64,000 nucleotides of DNA from Symbiodinium sp. CCMP2592 (GCA_905221615.1 CAJNDT010002902.1:186001-250000), one strand, 5' to 3'; positions 30,410 to 44,106 are shown, counted from the stretch's first letter. The notes: generated by a model not told the origin, from the letters alone. A program made the numbers and translations.

Positions 30410-33400
30410 AGAACACGGTCATTTAGCAGGAAACGAAGCGCGAATGACTCAGGCACTGGCAAGAGATGCTTCCTTGGTAGTGGGATTCTCCAGCCCAAAC
30501 CGGATTAACTGCAGCGCATGCTACCATGATGTAGCAGAAACAACGCGGCCGAGATGCAAGAGCCGACTTTTTGCTCTTGAGGACATCCATCTCCATGGTT
30601 CGTGCCTGTTTCTTCGCCTTGTAGTTGGCGATGAGCTTGTCACATTCCTGCAAGCTGACGCAGCTGCTGCATCGACACAAGCCTGCCTACTTGCCTCCCA
30701 AAAAGTTCAATTCTGCCATGGCTCGGCGTTCAAGGTCGAAGCGAGCTGATCCGTTAGGCCCATCTGCTCCTTCAAAGCCTGGATTAACGCACTCTTTGGG
30801 CGGTTTAGGGCTCCATCCTACTTCTTTTTGGTGGGAGATGGGCGTGGGATGGCATTGCCGGCCTTCTGTCTGTCCTGGATGCGCTGGGACTCAGCCGTCA
30901 GGGCTGCCTGACCTCCAACGAAGTCCGTCAGGGTGTAGGCATCCTTCCGCCGGGAGGCCCGAGCCACCTTGCGGGGCACCCGTCGAAGAAGGGACCGGCA
31001 TGATTGGGATGGCCTTTACCAGCTCCACGTAGGCGGCCTGGTCGGCGGCCTCGCCTCAGCCAGAACTGTTGTGCTCCTCTTCGGCTGTGGCCTGGTAGGC
31101 TGCTGTGCAACTGGGCGTCGAAGTTTCACTTGTTCGACTTCGGACCGGACTGCGTCGATGACTGCCTGCAGCGACCTGCCAGTACCAGCCATGAAGCCAC
31201 ATGCAGCAGTTCACTTTCGTGACCCCGACCTCAGCGCAGCCTTGGTGTCCGTTCCGGAGGTAGTCTCCAGGAGAAAGCCGAACTCCTGAACCACTCAGCT
31301 TGTCTGCAGCACACCTTGTCTTGAAAATGGGCGAAGGATGGCGAAGGTCCTCGTCGTCTTTCTTGGGTTTTGGCCCATCAAGGGTGCCACCCTCGCGGTG
31401 CTATGAAGACTGTCTCTGCACACCAAGAGCTCGCACGCAACCGCTTCCAGTCGGAGCCTCGTCTAAGTATTTCTGAAGAGAGTTCATGGCTTTGTGCATC
31501 ACCTTGGCACTAGGCCCGTGCAATGAACGAACGAAGAAAGAGAAAGTCTGTGCATCCTGGTGACATCTACAGCCGCAGCACCTTGGCATTTGTTTGCTGC
31601 ATCTATGGGTGACACTGAGAGGATACTCAGCCGCCACCTTGCGCGATGGATGTTGCCAAGTGCTTGTGCTCCTTCTCGCGAAGCTCGGTGGCTTTGGCCA
31701 CCACCCAATCAACCCGAGTTATCGCCGTCCTTTGTTGAAGGACGACTGCACTGGGCCCGGGTGACTCGTGAACATAGGAACATCTGTCATCCGTGCTTGC
31801 GGTTGAGATCAGCAGCTTCTCAGCGGCAACGTCCCTCTCCAGGGTTTCAAGCTGCTCACTCAGCCTGGGTGCCACAATCAAGTGCATCAGCATCAGTTGC
31901 AACATGGATCTCGTACCTATTGCTGCTGGGAATCGTAGCGATGTCAGCAGCCTTGGACTGCGCTTTCTCACTAAGGGCTGCCTTAGCTTCCTCGGTGGAT
32001 GCCGTTTCGTCCTGACGTGGACGCAAGCGCTCTTGCCCACAACAAGCATATCCTTTTTTGACGGAGCCTTGCACATTTGAATCTTGAGGTTGTCGTCCTC
32101 CTGTGCCTTCTCCAAGACCTAACGGTCAGAGCGAAGCGAAAGATCTGACAAAGAGATACATAGGCTGCCTCGACGGATATGTGCTAGCTGAGATGAATGC
32201 AGAGACCATGGAATCGACGAGCTTGGTGATCTTCTCTAGGGCAGGACCTTCTGAAACAAGATCCCAACCCTTCATGGTGTCTTGGGCAGGGCTTTCAGGA
32301 TTGAGCTGCACATCTTTACGGGTTCATCGAAGGAGCTTGGCTTTCCTCTGAGAGCACGTTGTTGCCCGGAGGTGGTGTGCGCATTCTGGTGCCTGCTGAA
32401 TTGCTGCACAACAGCTTCCCAAAATGTCCGTGCCCCCTGCCTCTGAGCCACTTGCAAGAATGTCACAAGGGATGCAGGCTTGAAAATCTCCAGGTCGGTT
32501 CCCGACAGCCTGCAGCTGCAGCATGTCTGCCCCGTCCCCGCATCACTGCAAGCTTAAAAGCACAGGCTGGCACATGAGCTTTGCTGCGCCCTGCAAAGCT
32601 TTCTGCTCTTCCTGCATTTCCATCTGCCTTGAAGCCCACATGAAGGCAGGAACAACTAGGTTACTAGGACTCCAAGCGGCTTGGCTCTGATCTTCTTGCT
32701 TGCTGAGTGTCATGGAGGTATGCTGGCCGCGCCGAATTGTGCACCAATTCTGCAAGCTCTTGCCGAGCTTGTCCGCATCATCCACAAGAGCGGCTGTGTC
32801 CTGGCGAGCGTCTCGTCAACCCGCAATGCTGCACACGACACTGTCGAACTGCCTGACGCTCCATGCGAATGGTTGCCATCTGCTTCTGAAAGGCAGCATC
32901 TCGTTCGCCCTTTTGCTGTAAGCTCCTGCAAGACAAGAAGTCCCCGAGAAGAGACAGGACTCAAGGCAAGGCTTGTATCCTCTGTAGAGACTTGAGCTCG
33001 TCTGTCTTCGCCTTCCTCGAGGTCCAGAAGACAGAGATTGAGATGAGACTTCTGCTACTTGTATCTTGTGTTCCTCTGCACGGTCTGACTGCTGCCCCGG
33101 ATTCTGCATTGCGGCAAAGACCGCCGCTCTCTTCGCCTCTTGAGTCTTCAGCTCCTTCATGTCTTTCTTCACGCCATCCTGCCGCTTGCAGCGCTCTGGC
33201 AAACAGTCTAAACCGAGCTCAAGGGTCGCGGGTCAGTCCAGCATGTTCTTCAGCATCTCCTGAGAACGTATCACATGCTGGCAAGAGCCCTTGGCACGTT
33301 TCGTGATGCAGAGCTAACACTACCAATGAAGTGCAGTGGTGAGGAGCCAAGACTTGAATCTTCTGGCCGGCAGTTGCATCTGGAGCTTGAAGCATCTCTA

Positions 33401-35300
33401 TGAGTTCTGTGGCGCCTCAATGCCAAGTACAAAAAGCACTCTCGCAGAGTGTCTAAGCCAAGCCCCAGTGTGCTTGGCAGTCAGACGCGAAAACATTCAA
33501 AACGACAGCCACCACAGTGCTGCAAGGATGCTGCTCGCCGACAGCGTAAGTCTCTGGAACGCTGCGTCACCCGTCTGCACAAACTTTCCGCCCTCACCTC
33601 ACGGAGGGCCAGACAGGAAGTCGCAACGTCCCATGCGCAGGAAGACGCAACAAACCCCGAGCCGAGCGCCTGCAGACCTGAGGTAGAAAGGCTGACATCA
33701 CAAAGCATGTGCTTTGTGAGTCGCGATTCAGCCACTGCAAGGTTTAAGCCAAGACACTCCGAAGTCTTCTGCTCACCGATGGATGCTCCGACCTCCTCGC
33801 GTCGTGCGCGGGCTATCGTGAAGGCCAAATCCTGCCATTGCCTGCAACCTGCGCCCTCAAGTGCCGTTGCAGGCATCAGCAACAAGTGGGAGAGGGAGGG
33901 AGCGAGCAACGTGCCGTTCCTTGGCAAACATTGCAGCAGACGCGCTCTGGACAAAGGGATCAAACACTCACTCGGACTGCCGAAATCAGCCACGGAGTCG
34001 CCCATCCAAAATAAATACAGACATTCGTGACCGTCATACGAACATCTACGAAAATGCACGCAACCTTCGTATTTGAACCTCGGCGAGGGCCGAATGCCGA
34101 TGCCATTCCCGAATGTACTTCCGCTCAGACCCGCCGACACGGGGTTACTCGCACTGCTGCACATTGCTTGAGGCAAAAACGTCGGTGCTGACGACCAACG
34201 ACCCCTGTCCAGAGCCAGCAAAAAGAAATCGGTAGCAGTCCTGTGCAGCGAGAAGCTCTTGCAGCCGCTCTTGGTTTGCCGTCAGGGTGGCAAGCTCCTG
34301 ACCAGTGGCATGTGTTCCATTACGGCCGATACGGGAGACCGAAACTTCACTGTCCTTCTTGTAGCTTTGCGTCTCGTCGGCACGAATGGCTTCTGCCGTC
34401 TGGAGAGCAGACTTGCAAGATGCCGCATCGTTCTCATGAGCCTCGAGAAGAAACCACAGAGAACGGCAGGTTTCTGCTGTGGTGCACTTATGCTCTCCTG
34501 CCTTGATCTCTTCCTGGAGTGCCTGTCGCTTCCTCTCTGTCTCGACCAGCGCCAGCTGCAGGTGAGGCAGTTCGGACTGAGACTCCTGCTGCCAGACTGC
34601 TTGTCAAGGCGGCAAGCTGCTCAAAGAGCTCAGAAACATCGGCGCCAGCAGGCCTTGAGGCTTTTTTCCAGAGAGGTGTCTCCCTTTGCACCTCGTCTGG
34701 CTCAGCTTCTCAAGCTAGACTAGACTGTGGCAGGGCAGGTCACGCAGTCCAAGAGGCAATAGCTTCCGAATTCCTCGTGAAGCTTCTTCTCTCTCCTGCA
34801 TTGCAAACGTATCGTGTGAAATCGTTCACACACTGCTCAGCTCTCAGCTCCTGTCTCGCACGTCCACCCGCTTAGCTAAAGCCTTCAGCACCCGAATGAC
34901 CTCCTTCACCGGTGCAGCGGCAACCTCAACTTGGAGACTGCCACCGGCATCGGGGATTCTGTCAGACTGGCCTGGCCATCCTCCATAGGCTCTGCACCCA
35001 CTGCAAGAGATGACACTCCTCGTCATGCTTTGACAGCATGAAAGCAGCATCTGGCAAAATTCTCGAGGACGCCTTGCCCAGCAAGCGTCTCACCGTCCTT
35101 GCCTGACTGCGATGAGTTGACACGCTTGCAAACACGAGAAGCAGTAGCACTTGCAGCGATTTACAGCGTGAAGTGGCCTTGGAGGTTGGCATCCAACTCT
35201 GTCGAACCAATTGAGCTGTCCTGCCAGGACGAATCAAGCGAAAGCAAAGGGCTCTCCAGCAAACCGTCGCAGCCAGTCTCCATTCGTCGGACACGGCTAG
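30410..35300 (-). CDS. Long coiled-coil protein gene, many small exons
   Basis: A series of minus-strand helical exon-sized pieces in changing frames. Examples: RRLLGKASSRILPDAAFM (about 35.1 kb), VKEVIRVLKALAKRVD (34.9), LALVETERKRQALQEEIKA (34.55), ASCKSALQTAEAIRADETQS (34.4), DGVKKDMKELKTQEAKRAA (33.2), KGERDAAFQKQMATIRMERQ (32.9), ALEKITKLVDSMVSAFIS (32.25), STEEAKAALSEKAQSKAAD (32.0), LSEQLETLERDVAAEKL (31.85), DFVGGQAALTAESQRIQDRQ (30.9) and CDKLIANYKAKKQARTMEMD (30.6). They are rich in Glu, Lys, Ala and Leu with heptad-like spacing. The pieces look like one structural or scaffold protein, but the joins were not proven and two genes are possible. No family was recognised. The span is an envelope and includes introns. 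Confidence 0.55.
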
Positions 35301-36880
35301 CAACTAGTCACCATCTACATCAAGCCAGCTCTGCGTTCAAATCTCGAGCATTGAGATACAGCTCATGGAATGTTCTGTGCGGCTTCTCTTTGGCCACATT
35401 CTACCGTCACCGTTGGCCGGTCCTGAACGATCAAACGTATAGTGGCTTGAACAGACGGGCCACTGGTCCGGGCTCGGATAGCGTTCTTTTTGCATTGGGT
35501 GGTTGTGCATTTCTCAACATGCGGCTAGAAAGACTCTAGCCCGGACCGGCGAGTACAAAAATCGCTGCAGTCTTGCTTCGTTCGAGATTTGTGATTGGTT
35601 ATTGGGGGCGAGGTGTCCTGCTTGTAATGTTCGTAATGGGGAGTTGGTTGGAGGTCGGACATTTCGGGTTCTTGATTCTTGTGGGAACACAGCGAATCTG
35701 ATTTACCATGTTCGGGTGTGCTGGCACTGGCGCTGCGTCTTTGATTGCGGGTTACTGTGGCCATTGGTCAAGACATCATATCGCATGTGTCGAGGGGTTG
35801 TCCTTGAGGGCAAAGGCGACTGGCAAGGATAGCCATAGCCATAGCCATGCCTGTGGCAAGAGGGCAGAGGGCCCTTCTGCGACTCCTGCGACCTTTAGAT
35901 CGCTTCTCCTGCCTTTCGAGAGAGCCTCATGACGTCACCTGCCCGATGCATTACTGCGGCTCAAGCCTGCGACGCAAACTCCCAACGGCCCCCACCTCAC
36001 TTCATTGAGGGCAAACCCTGGAGGGTGCTCTGCCCGCTGGATTCGAGCCAGATGGTCGCGATTCGGCCCAGATGCCCCCCATAACCAGACATGGCATGCC
36101 GCATGCCCACTGGCTCGAACCCCGAAACCCCGGCCTCCAGCAAACTCAGAGGTTGGCCCTGACTCCCCTCGAAGTGTGCCACACTTTGCACCTGCTCGCA
36201 ACGGCGATAGCTCGCAGCTCGCTGAAGCCGTCTTTCAAGCGACCTCAAGCTGGGCATGCTGGGCCCTTGGCCAAGGTGCGGCTCGGGCGGCCTCCGGCTC
36301 CTCAAACGAATCTCGGGGATACCGGACAGCTTGTAAGACTCTGCAAAGCCTGGCACACTTCGCTTCCCGCCCAGCTCATCTCGCACTATCCTGGCTGGCA
36401 TTTCATTGTGGCACAGGCTTCGGTATCTGACGCTGAGCTGCTGACTTCAGGGGTGCATCAATAGGCCTGCAGAACATGCGGCAGGCAAATCTCCGAAGAC
36501 TCGACCAGGTAAAATGGCCGGACTGGGATTGAAGCTCACGCTGCCCCGGCGGATAGTGCCCATGGCATACACAAACATAGCCTCAAGGCTCAAAACTGCT
36601 CCCTGATGTGTTAGAAAGTCCCCACTAGGCCGGCGACGTTTCTGGACTCTCCTCAACAGAAACCTGAACTTAGCATCTGGACTGCAGGCGGAAGGGGTTG
36701 GGGGCTTCTACCGCCTGCACTAGGGCCGCTGCGCCATCTGGCCAGCGTAATATGCGGCAAACCTACTGTGGCACGAGGCTTCGAGAACTCGACACATCGA
36801 GTGTGATTGTACTCGGAGTCGAGGAGACCACGTTTTGGCGAAGGCGACCAGCCCAGATGTGTTTTCGTCGAGCCTAGGCT
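35300..36880. other. No recognised gene
   Basis: Open frames on both strands, without motifs. A minus frame at 36401-35997 and plus frames over the same bases compete, and neither looks decisively coding. Confidence 0.45.
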
Positions 36881-36884
36881 CGTA

Positions 36885-37220
36885 TCAATCGGGATTTTCG
36901 TGATGGTAGGCTCGCCGCGAAGCCGGTGATTCCGAGGCGCCGGCCTGTGCAACAGGCCGTGCCTCACTCGCAATTGTGAATACAAACTCGTGATTGCTGC
37001 CTGGCGATGATACTAAGATGCTTGCTGGGCTTCTGCATCGTGCACCTAAAGCTGAGAATTGTCGAATGATGGCGGATGCAGCCGGATCCATAGTTTCTTT
37101 CAGCATGTCTGCTGAGTTTTGGGCGATGGGGTTTGAGCCTTGGAGAGGCAAGGCGCCGCATGCCAATGCAAAACAGTGTACAGCAGACCCGGAGAGCGTT
37201 CTGCCGGGGAGCTGAAACAT
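36885..37220 (-). CDS. Candidate exon of unknown function
   Basis: A minus-strand frame of 111 codons with a protein-like segment (QNSADMLKETMDPAASAIIR, then ASILVSSPGSNHEFVFTIAS). No family was recognised. Likely one exon of a larger gene; the limits are not determined. Confidence 0.3.
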   Translation of the reverse strand: MFQLPGRTLSGSAVHCFALACGALPLQGSNPIAQNSADMLKETMDPAASAIIRQFSALGARCRSPASILVSSPGSNHEFVFTIASEARPVAQAGASESPASRRAYHHENPD

Positions 37221-37224
37221 TGCG

Positions 37225-40200
37225 GCAGCCAGCTTTGCAGCGTCTTCGCTTCGCCTCGCCCAAATCTGTCCGATGCGCTTGCGAGGTGATCAGCCTCGTG
37301 GCCCCTCTCCTTCCGTCTGCTCACCCTTGCCAGACAGCCGATCTTTGCCGACGGACATGGTCCACCCTGGAAAGATGCAAGAACCTGTGTGTCTCTGACA
37401 TGCTTCTGTCAGTGCCTGGTGGCTTCCACAAGAGGCAGATTGTGTCTGACTCCACAGCAACGGAAGGCTCCTGAGAAGGCCCATGCTCGACTGCCACCTG
37501 TAGCACTGACAAAGCAGCAACCAGAACCCGCCTGCCCAGGAGGAAGAGAAGACTGTGGGCGACCTAGGCTTCACGGGCCAAGAATGAGACTGCTGGACAG
37601 CACTGTTGGTCCTGAGATGCTTTGTGGTGAGCAGCTGGCTGCTCGGCACCGCCTTGTCCTTACGCTCAGCCATCTGGCTGCAAAGTGACCTGCCAAGACC
37701 TCACTCGAAGCTTGTCCCACAGTGACGTCTCAATTGCAATAGCTTTTCCTGAAGCGATATGTCCGCTGCAGTCCCGCCCAGGCTCTGAGAAGAGCCTGGA
37801 GGCCTAAACTAAACGTCCTATGCCGGTGCCAAGCACCATAAATCAATTCCATGACAATGTACCAGGGGCCATGGGTCAAGAGTGCGGAAGAATCAAAGGC
37901 TTCGTGTCCCAAGCCGTGTTCCTCGAAGCAACTCTGACTGTGTAGAATAGATTTGGAAATGTAAGGAACATGGCTTTGCACATAGCTGTTCCGGCCGCAA
38001 CAGCTCGGTCTCATGCTCCAGGGCAAAATGCTTGGTCTGACAAGCTTGGGAAACTTGTTAGCTGGCCTTTCGCTTCGCTCGGCATACACCTGCAAGTAGA
38101 CTCCACAAACACAGATTCCAAAACTGAACGGCTCTCCATAATCGCAAGCTTGCAGCAAGAGGGCATGGTGCATTGAACCATGCAATCGTGGAAACCCCGA
38201 GCATTGACGGTCTTCTGGATCAAGACCTATGCCCTCGTATTTCGATAGGGAGGCGCTGGCATGCCACAAACTCGGGCATACAGCACCGTGGGGGTAAGGG
38301 CATTTGGAGGTGTACATTTCAGTGCTTTAGTTAGGCTGCTTCCGCATGTCCGGTCCTCGTACGCCCCTGGTGAATAAACGACGGCTTGCCAGGCAAGAAG
38401 TGCATTTACAGCATACGACTAGAGGATGTCAATCAAGAAACGCATCTGCTCTCCGTGTGCCTGACAACGACATGCTGAACCTCTTGCGTAGCATCGGATC
38501 TGAGCCATGTACGCTGCCCACCCCATCTCAGATGCTGGCAGGCATTCCGCAGCTCTCTACATCGCTTTCCCAATCGTCAAGCCGGAGGGCTTGATCGTGA
38601 GAGCGACACAGTCATCGGAACAGTGGGTTCTGCAGCGAGGCGAACAAGGCGTCCGGCGATAAGCTCCGGCAATCACTGGTGTAGCTAGCTCGTGTTATCG
38701 GCAGCTAGGCCTCTTGCTCGCCATCGGCTGCTTCTATATAACGAAAAACTGCAATTCTCACACTGTGAGTTGCTTTCGGGATGCAAAAAACACCATGCCG
38801 GCATCAAATTGAAAGACGAGAGGGCATGATGCTGGCCCTATCCCGAGACTGCAGCTTTGCTGCAGGATCTTGCCTGCAACGGCTGCTGCTCAAACTAACC
38901 GCACCTGGGCTACGGCTGCCCATGGACGACCTCTGGGGGTTCCTCGGTTGTTGCACCACGACACACCGCAAGATTCGCATCGAATCGTCCACATACCAGT
39001 GCGACGAGCAACCAGGAGCAGTTCACTTTATGGTCCAACCCACGCCCCTCACGACGACCCCAAGTTCTTGGCTTTATTCTCACCTGAACCTGTGGATGCC
39101 CCAGTGTATCAAGGCCGGGGGCAAGTGAAAAAGTGCCCTCGTCCAAGAAGCTACGGCTGGTGGCCCCTGCTCCGGACCAGCGGCTGCTTGCAGCGATTGC
39201 AATATCTTGGATGCAGGTGAGGGCAGCCAACACCGATCCATTTCCTCGGGTTGAGCTTGCCACAGCCGACTACGCGCCACGAAGCTGCAGTGTGCTGTGG
39301 ACACATTTGGCAATCCACGATGCTGGGATACACTCTTTTCTCAGTTCGTGTTGGGGCGTCTCTCTGACTGTGGACATCCAAGAGGCTGCCTCCTCGACTC
39401 TAAACTCATGAACACCTGCTCACGGCTTGAGTGCATCTTGAGCCGAGTGAAGAGGTGTGCGCCTGCCAGAATGCAAGCGCCGTTCTGCAAGTCCTGCGTG
39501 GGAGGATTTTGGCATGTGTTCAACAGCTTGTTTTTATAAAACCAATTCACAAGCAGCTTTTCCCGGCCTTTGGCTCGGACGGCTCTAAAACCTCGGGGAC
39601 TTCTTGAGAAGCGCCGATCGGCCAGGCGAGAAAACCACTTGGAGTCGGGCACAGGAGAGCCTTCTCCAAGTTCCATTCGTGGACTTGTTGTCCTGAATCT
39701 TCCAACCTCGGCTCCGTCACAGCGCGCCGCTGCCACGCAGTGCTCTTCCCACAGCGTGGCCCTTCTGCGTGCAAGTCGCCCTTGGCGGTTCTTTTCAGAA
39801 AACAATGCCTTCGCGAAACATTTGCCAGCATGGGGTCGCTGATCTGGCACATTGCAGCAGCATTGACAGCTTCCGAAATTGTCACAATCCCCTTCCAACC
39901 TGGACGGTGCAGGTGTCCGCCCGACCGACGGTGCACACACTATCGGTCAGGAGCAGCCTACCAGAACGGATGCGGATTCGGCGCTTGTAACATGTAGAAG
40001 CAGGACGTTGGAGGCTCGGGCCTTTCCCCCATGCGGGGTCCTGACACGAAGTCAATCTCCAAAGGCGCCTGAAGATTTGGGTTGGTCTTGGGCGCATTTT
40101 GAGGTTGCAGTGGGCTTCTCGGCAGCAGGCCCACGGCAGTGACCTCAGCGAACGGCAGGTATGAAAACCCGCGGGGCTCGCAAAAGCTGGGCTCATGACG

Positions 40201-41120
40201 ACGAATGAGGACGAATGTCAGGGATAGTCCTGCAAGGGAAACCAGGCAACCCCCACGAAAGCCAGCAGGCCACTCTTGTGAGCTGCGCTGAATTCTGCCC
40301 AACTGCTGCGAATGCTGAGTTCACCAACAGACAGGTAGCACAAGGTGCCGCAGCAGTTTAATTGACCCCAGCTTGAGTGTCCCCCTCTCACTTTGAATGC
40401 CCGAGCACTCCTCGCATCCTGGAAGCCATGAGGAGATTGGCACATCCTCGGCCCAATGCTCTCACGGCTTCGAAAGACCGAAGATGCCGTGATTCGAGCG
40501 ATCGTGACCTGGATTTGCGATCGCGGCACTTGTCAGCTGGTGTGTCCCAGGCTTTTCGTGGTCTCCCGCCTCAAGCCGCAAATGGTCGAAATCCGCCGAG
40601 GCCAGAAGCCGGGGCGTCTAGATCCGTTTTGTGGAATCATGCAATTTCACAACGGATCTCGGAAACGGTTCCCTGGCCGCTCTCGCGCTGCAAGCTGATA
40701 AGTGAAGACTCTTAGACTCCTGAAGCCTGGCTTTCTCTGCTCTTGTGCGGTAACAGCCCATGCTTGCCGCAGGTTCGCTGAGGACAGACGCAATCTGCTC
40801 CTGCACCTCTTCATCCGGCTCCTGGCGTCTAAGCAGCGTGCTTCAGCCTCTTCAGATCACCACGACCAAGCACGCTGCCTTTTCCTCCGCCCAGTTGCTA
40901 ATCGACAGGCTGCGTGTGAAAGACGAACTGCCTGACCACGAGCTCAAGAAGTTTCTTAAATCTACATGTCTTGCCATGCCTTGCAAAGAGGAGGAGCTCA
41001 TAGATCGAGACATGGCAGACATGCGCTGCCCTCTCTGGCTATGCCACCTGGCATAGACAGGGCCTGTTCTCTCTTCGGCTTCTGTTGTGGGATAAGATGG
41101 GCTTTTCCATATGTTCTTGT
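37225..41120. other. No firmly recognised gene; scattered minus-strand candidate exons
   Basis: Possible exons without known motifs occur at about 38317-37730 (SYVQSHVPYISKSILHSQSC), 39940-39540 (KNRQGRLARRRATLWEEHCV) and 41000-40850 (HVDLRNFLSSWSGSSSFTRS). The last may belong to the FHA gene. I see no repeat or RNA gene. Confidence 0.4.
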
Positions 41121-41127
41121 CTCCGGC

Positions 41128-41478
41128 CTGTGGGCATTGCAGTGACCACCACAGAATCGAACCACCAGCTCGGCGTTTCCAATGCGTATCCAATCGCCAC
41201 ACTTCAGAAGCTCCCCCTCCGGTTGGACCTGCGAACGACAGCTCTGCAGGATCTCACCCGCGTCTGATAAAAGAGCGCACCTGCAAAAACGTGCCCCACT
41301 TGGAGCCAGTGTCCATGATCTGGTACCTCTCAGTTCTTCAATCGCAGAGCAAGCGCACTTGAAGGATGTGCACGGTCGACATGCTTGACATTCTCTCCTG
41401 TCGGAGTCGGCATTGTAGCAGATGGCAAGGTGGGAGCGAGATGCAATGGGCTCGCTCATGAACTCGGGCATGATCAAC
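41128..41478 (-). CDS. FHA-domain protein, three exons of a larger gene
   Basis: Forkhead-associated phosphothreonine-binding domain. Exon A (about 41478-41398) encodes IASRSHLAICYNADSD, with the Ser-Arg-x-His core that contacts the phosphopeptide. Exon B (41326-41281) encodes YQIMDTGSKWGTFLQ, the Gly-Ser-x-x-Gly-Thr core. Exon C (from 41228) encodes LLKCGDWIRIGNAELVVRF, the last strands. Phases agree. The introns are 71 nt (GAGAGA donor) and 52 nt (GTGCGC donor). The N-terminal strands and the rest of the protein lie in exons I could not place. FHA proteins usually act in kinase signalling or DNA-damage response; the partner domain is unknown here. Confidence 0.75.
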
Positions 41479-41539
41479 GTGAATCAATACTAGGAGTGCA
41501 CGGGTACATGGGGCCCCTGCCAAGTCAGGAAGCATCATT

Positions 41540-43170
41540 TTGCGCTTGGACCCTGCCGCATGACAAGAGTGAACGGCGGAGGCTCACAGGTGCCACGCCT
41601 CGCCCCAGCTTTGTCCTGGATATCGCGGCGAGCCATGCTGCCCATCTGCTAACTTCTCAAGGCACGCCACTGAGGCATCGACACCCCCATCGTGGAGGTA
41701 ATACTGTTGGGGCTTATGAAGACAGCAGGCATCTGGGAGGTCTGATCCGAGCGGCTGTAATGTCCTGGAAGAGACGCGAGAGCAGGTTTCGTCGTGAGTC
41801 TTACGACCTTGCTCTGCCCCATCCTGATGGAAGTTCCAGGACTGGTCGGTCATGTGCCAGGTCACCAGATGCGACACGCAGCAGGAGCACACGCCTTGAG
41901 CAGTGTAAGCAGCCTCGGTAACTCGCAGAAAAAGCGACGCAAGCTGAAATCACCCACCTCCCGCCAGGCTTACCCAGACCAAAAAAACTTACTGCACCTT
42001 CAGCGCGGGCTCAAGCATAGGCCCATGCTAGTAAATACCCGGGGACTGCAGAAAAAGCTGAGGTGCTGTTGACTGCAGCAAGCGCAGCGACGCGCAGATG
42101 ATCCTGCGAGAACAAAGCTGAAGCACAATCATCGTAAGACTCCACTGCCGACCCCTTTCAAGGCCTCTTCAGCGCACTGCGACCGATCTACCTTTGTGGA
42201 GGCCCACCACCTCGCTTCCGAGTCACTCAACCTTGGTGCCGCATCCAAAGGACGTCTCTGACTAATTATCGCTCGCAGCCTATGTGATAGGCCTGGCAGG
42301 GCCGAGCGGCTCTTCAACAAAGGTCTGCCACTCCACGCGGGTGCCAGGCTCTGCCGGGCCAGACCGCATTCGGGGATCCTGTGGAGTGCGCCTTCGTCGC
42401 CAGTCTGATGCACTTCAAAACCCAAATGCGCCAGCCTGCGTCGCTTTATACTTGCTGCCAGAACACCCTGCCACCAGTGAGTGAATTGCAGTCGCAGAGT
42501 GTTCCGAAGCCTGGCGAAGCTGTGGCCAGGGACTTATAGCCTTGATCCCAAACCCTTTTGGCCAAGGGACTCGACCTCTGCCCTGGCTGCTCTCAGCACA
42601 CGCAGGGCTCATGACTGGAAGTACAAGCCCAAACGACACGGAATTTCCACAGCCTCAACGACAATGCATAGGCGACTTTGGGCGCGACGGGGGATCGCCC
42701 GAGTCGGGGCTGATTGCCACAAAGCAGCAACGAGCGGCATGTGAATGGGGTAATCGAAGAGATCTACGATGATGGAAGCGAAAACTCAACGGGCACATCA
42801 ACAGTCGCCAGGTGTACCACCAACATGTCTGAAGATTGGGTCGGCTTGAGATTCCTGACTAGGTTGTCCTGCAAGATCCAGCTCTCTTCGCCTCAACTCT
42901 GGGCGCGATGAAACTGTCAGCGAGGCCACGGCATTCGGTTGCGATTGAGCGAGGCCACGGCCTGTGCTGCCTGCGCACTGCGTCTCGGGCATGATCGCTT
43001 CCTCCTTGCGTGTCGCCCTCCGGCGAGAACATGTCGCACCTAAGCAGCCACAGCTGCATTGCATGTCGCCCTCCGGTTCCTCTTCGTCTCCAAGCCGCTT
43101 GGTCGATCCTCTGGCGGAGCTGGCCCGGAAAGGCCGCGATAGATAAGCGCAGCTGTACCCTCCTCCAATG
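41540..43170. other. No recognised gene
   Basis: Short frames on both strands, none with a motif. A minus frame at about 43170-42800 continues from the exon at 43.2-43.46 kb but is polar and probably intronic. Confidence 0.4.
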
Positions 43171-43179
43171 CCTGGAAAT

Positions 43180-43460
43180 ACTGCAGGTTGGACGGCAGTT
43201 TGTTCGACGATCTCTCGACGCGCCTCCTCTAGCAAGGCATCCAGCAAGTCCGGGATTGAATGCTCGTAGGTTTCAAGCAGGCAATCCCACTGATACTTGT
43301 GCACCTTAAGCAGTTTACCAAAGGACGAAAAGCACAGCTCTGTCGCGGCCAAGCATTCGTCAAACGACAGGGGCATCTGTGTTCTGAACTTGTTGACCAT
43401 GGGTTTCTGGATGCTGATGACACGCTTGCAGCTCTCCAGCTCTTTCGGCAATTTCAGGGG
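43180..43460 (-). CDS. Helical exon of unknown function
   Basis: A minus-strand frame with a clear folded-helical character: LKLPKELESCKRVISIQKPM, then FDECLAATELCFSSFGKLLK and LETYEHSIPDLLDALLEEAR. It probably ends at a splice site near 43,190. No family was recognised; helical bundle or repeat proteins are possible. Confidence 0.5.
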
Positions 43461-43585
43461 CGTGTACGCATCCACGACGACCACGACCGACGCAACCCCG
43501 ACACGACACGACACGACGACCACGACGAAGATGATACCAGGACACGACGACTTTGATTACGACGGCGACGGCGACGACGGCAACC
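43444..43585. repeat. Cryptically simple ACG/GAC-rich tract
   Basis: Dense ACGACC, ACGAC and GACGGC units over about 140 bp, with no single perfect period. Confidence 0.75.
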
Positions 43586-44023
43586 CTCTCGGCGGCTGGC
43601 TTGGTTTTTGGACTTCTTGACCACGCGACGTCGCAAAGGTGGCAGTATGTCCTGCGAAAAGTGTCTCGCGAGGGGCAAGCCTGAAAAGCCTGTTCACATT
43701 GAAGCTCGCGCACAAAAGGGAGGGAGGGCGGGAGGGAGGAACCGAGAAACAAATCAGGGAGCAGACGGAAAGCACAACGGATATAGCGACAGTGTGGGAG
43801 AAAGTGCGAGAGAGAAGGCTGCACATACATGCGGTGATCAATTTACCGGTACTTGTGCACACAGACAGAGAAATCGCAAATGATCTGCATTTTCCGGAAG
43901 AAGCAAGGGTGTGAAGAGTTGTGCACATGCACAAGTATGACAAGTGGATATATGTGTCTGTATATGTGGTCAGGTACATACATACGTACATACGTACATA
44001 CTAACATACATACTAACAAAAAG

Positions 44024-44054
44024 TCCATCCATCCATCCATGCATGCATGCATGG
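44024..44054. repeat. CATC/CATG tetranucleotide array
   Basis: (CATC)n followed by (CATG)n, about 30 bp. A looser CATA/GTAC tract precedes it at 43,970-44,015. Confidence 0.85.
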
Positions 44055-44106
44055 TTGCGCCTTTCTGCATTTTGTTCCGCCTTTTTCCTTCCCCACATTG
44101 CTACCT

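Noticed and set aside
33449-34030. A 193-codon plus-strand ORF
   Set aside because: It overlaps the minus-strand coiled-coil gene region and a longer minus frame. It is Ser/Arg-rich without motif, so it is probably a shadow.
42798-43170. Continuation of the 43.2-43.5 kb minus ORF to 42.8 kb
   Set aside because: The protein character changes abruptly to polar, Cys/Arg-rich sequence near 43,190, as expected when reading into an intron.
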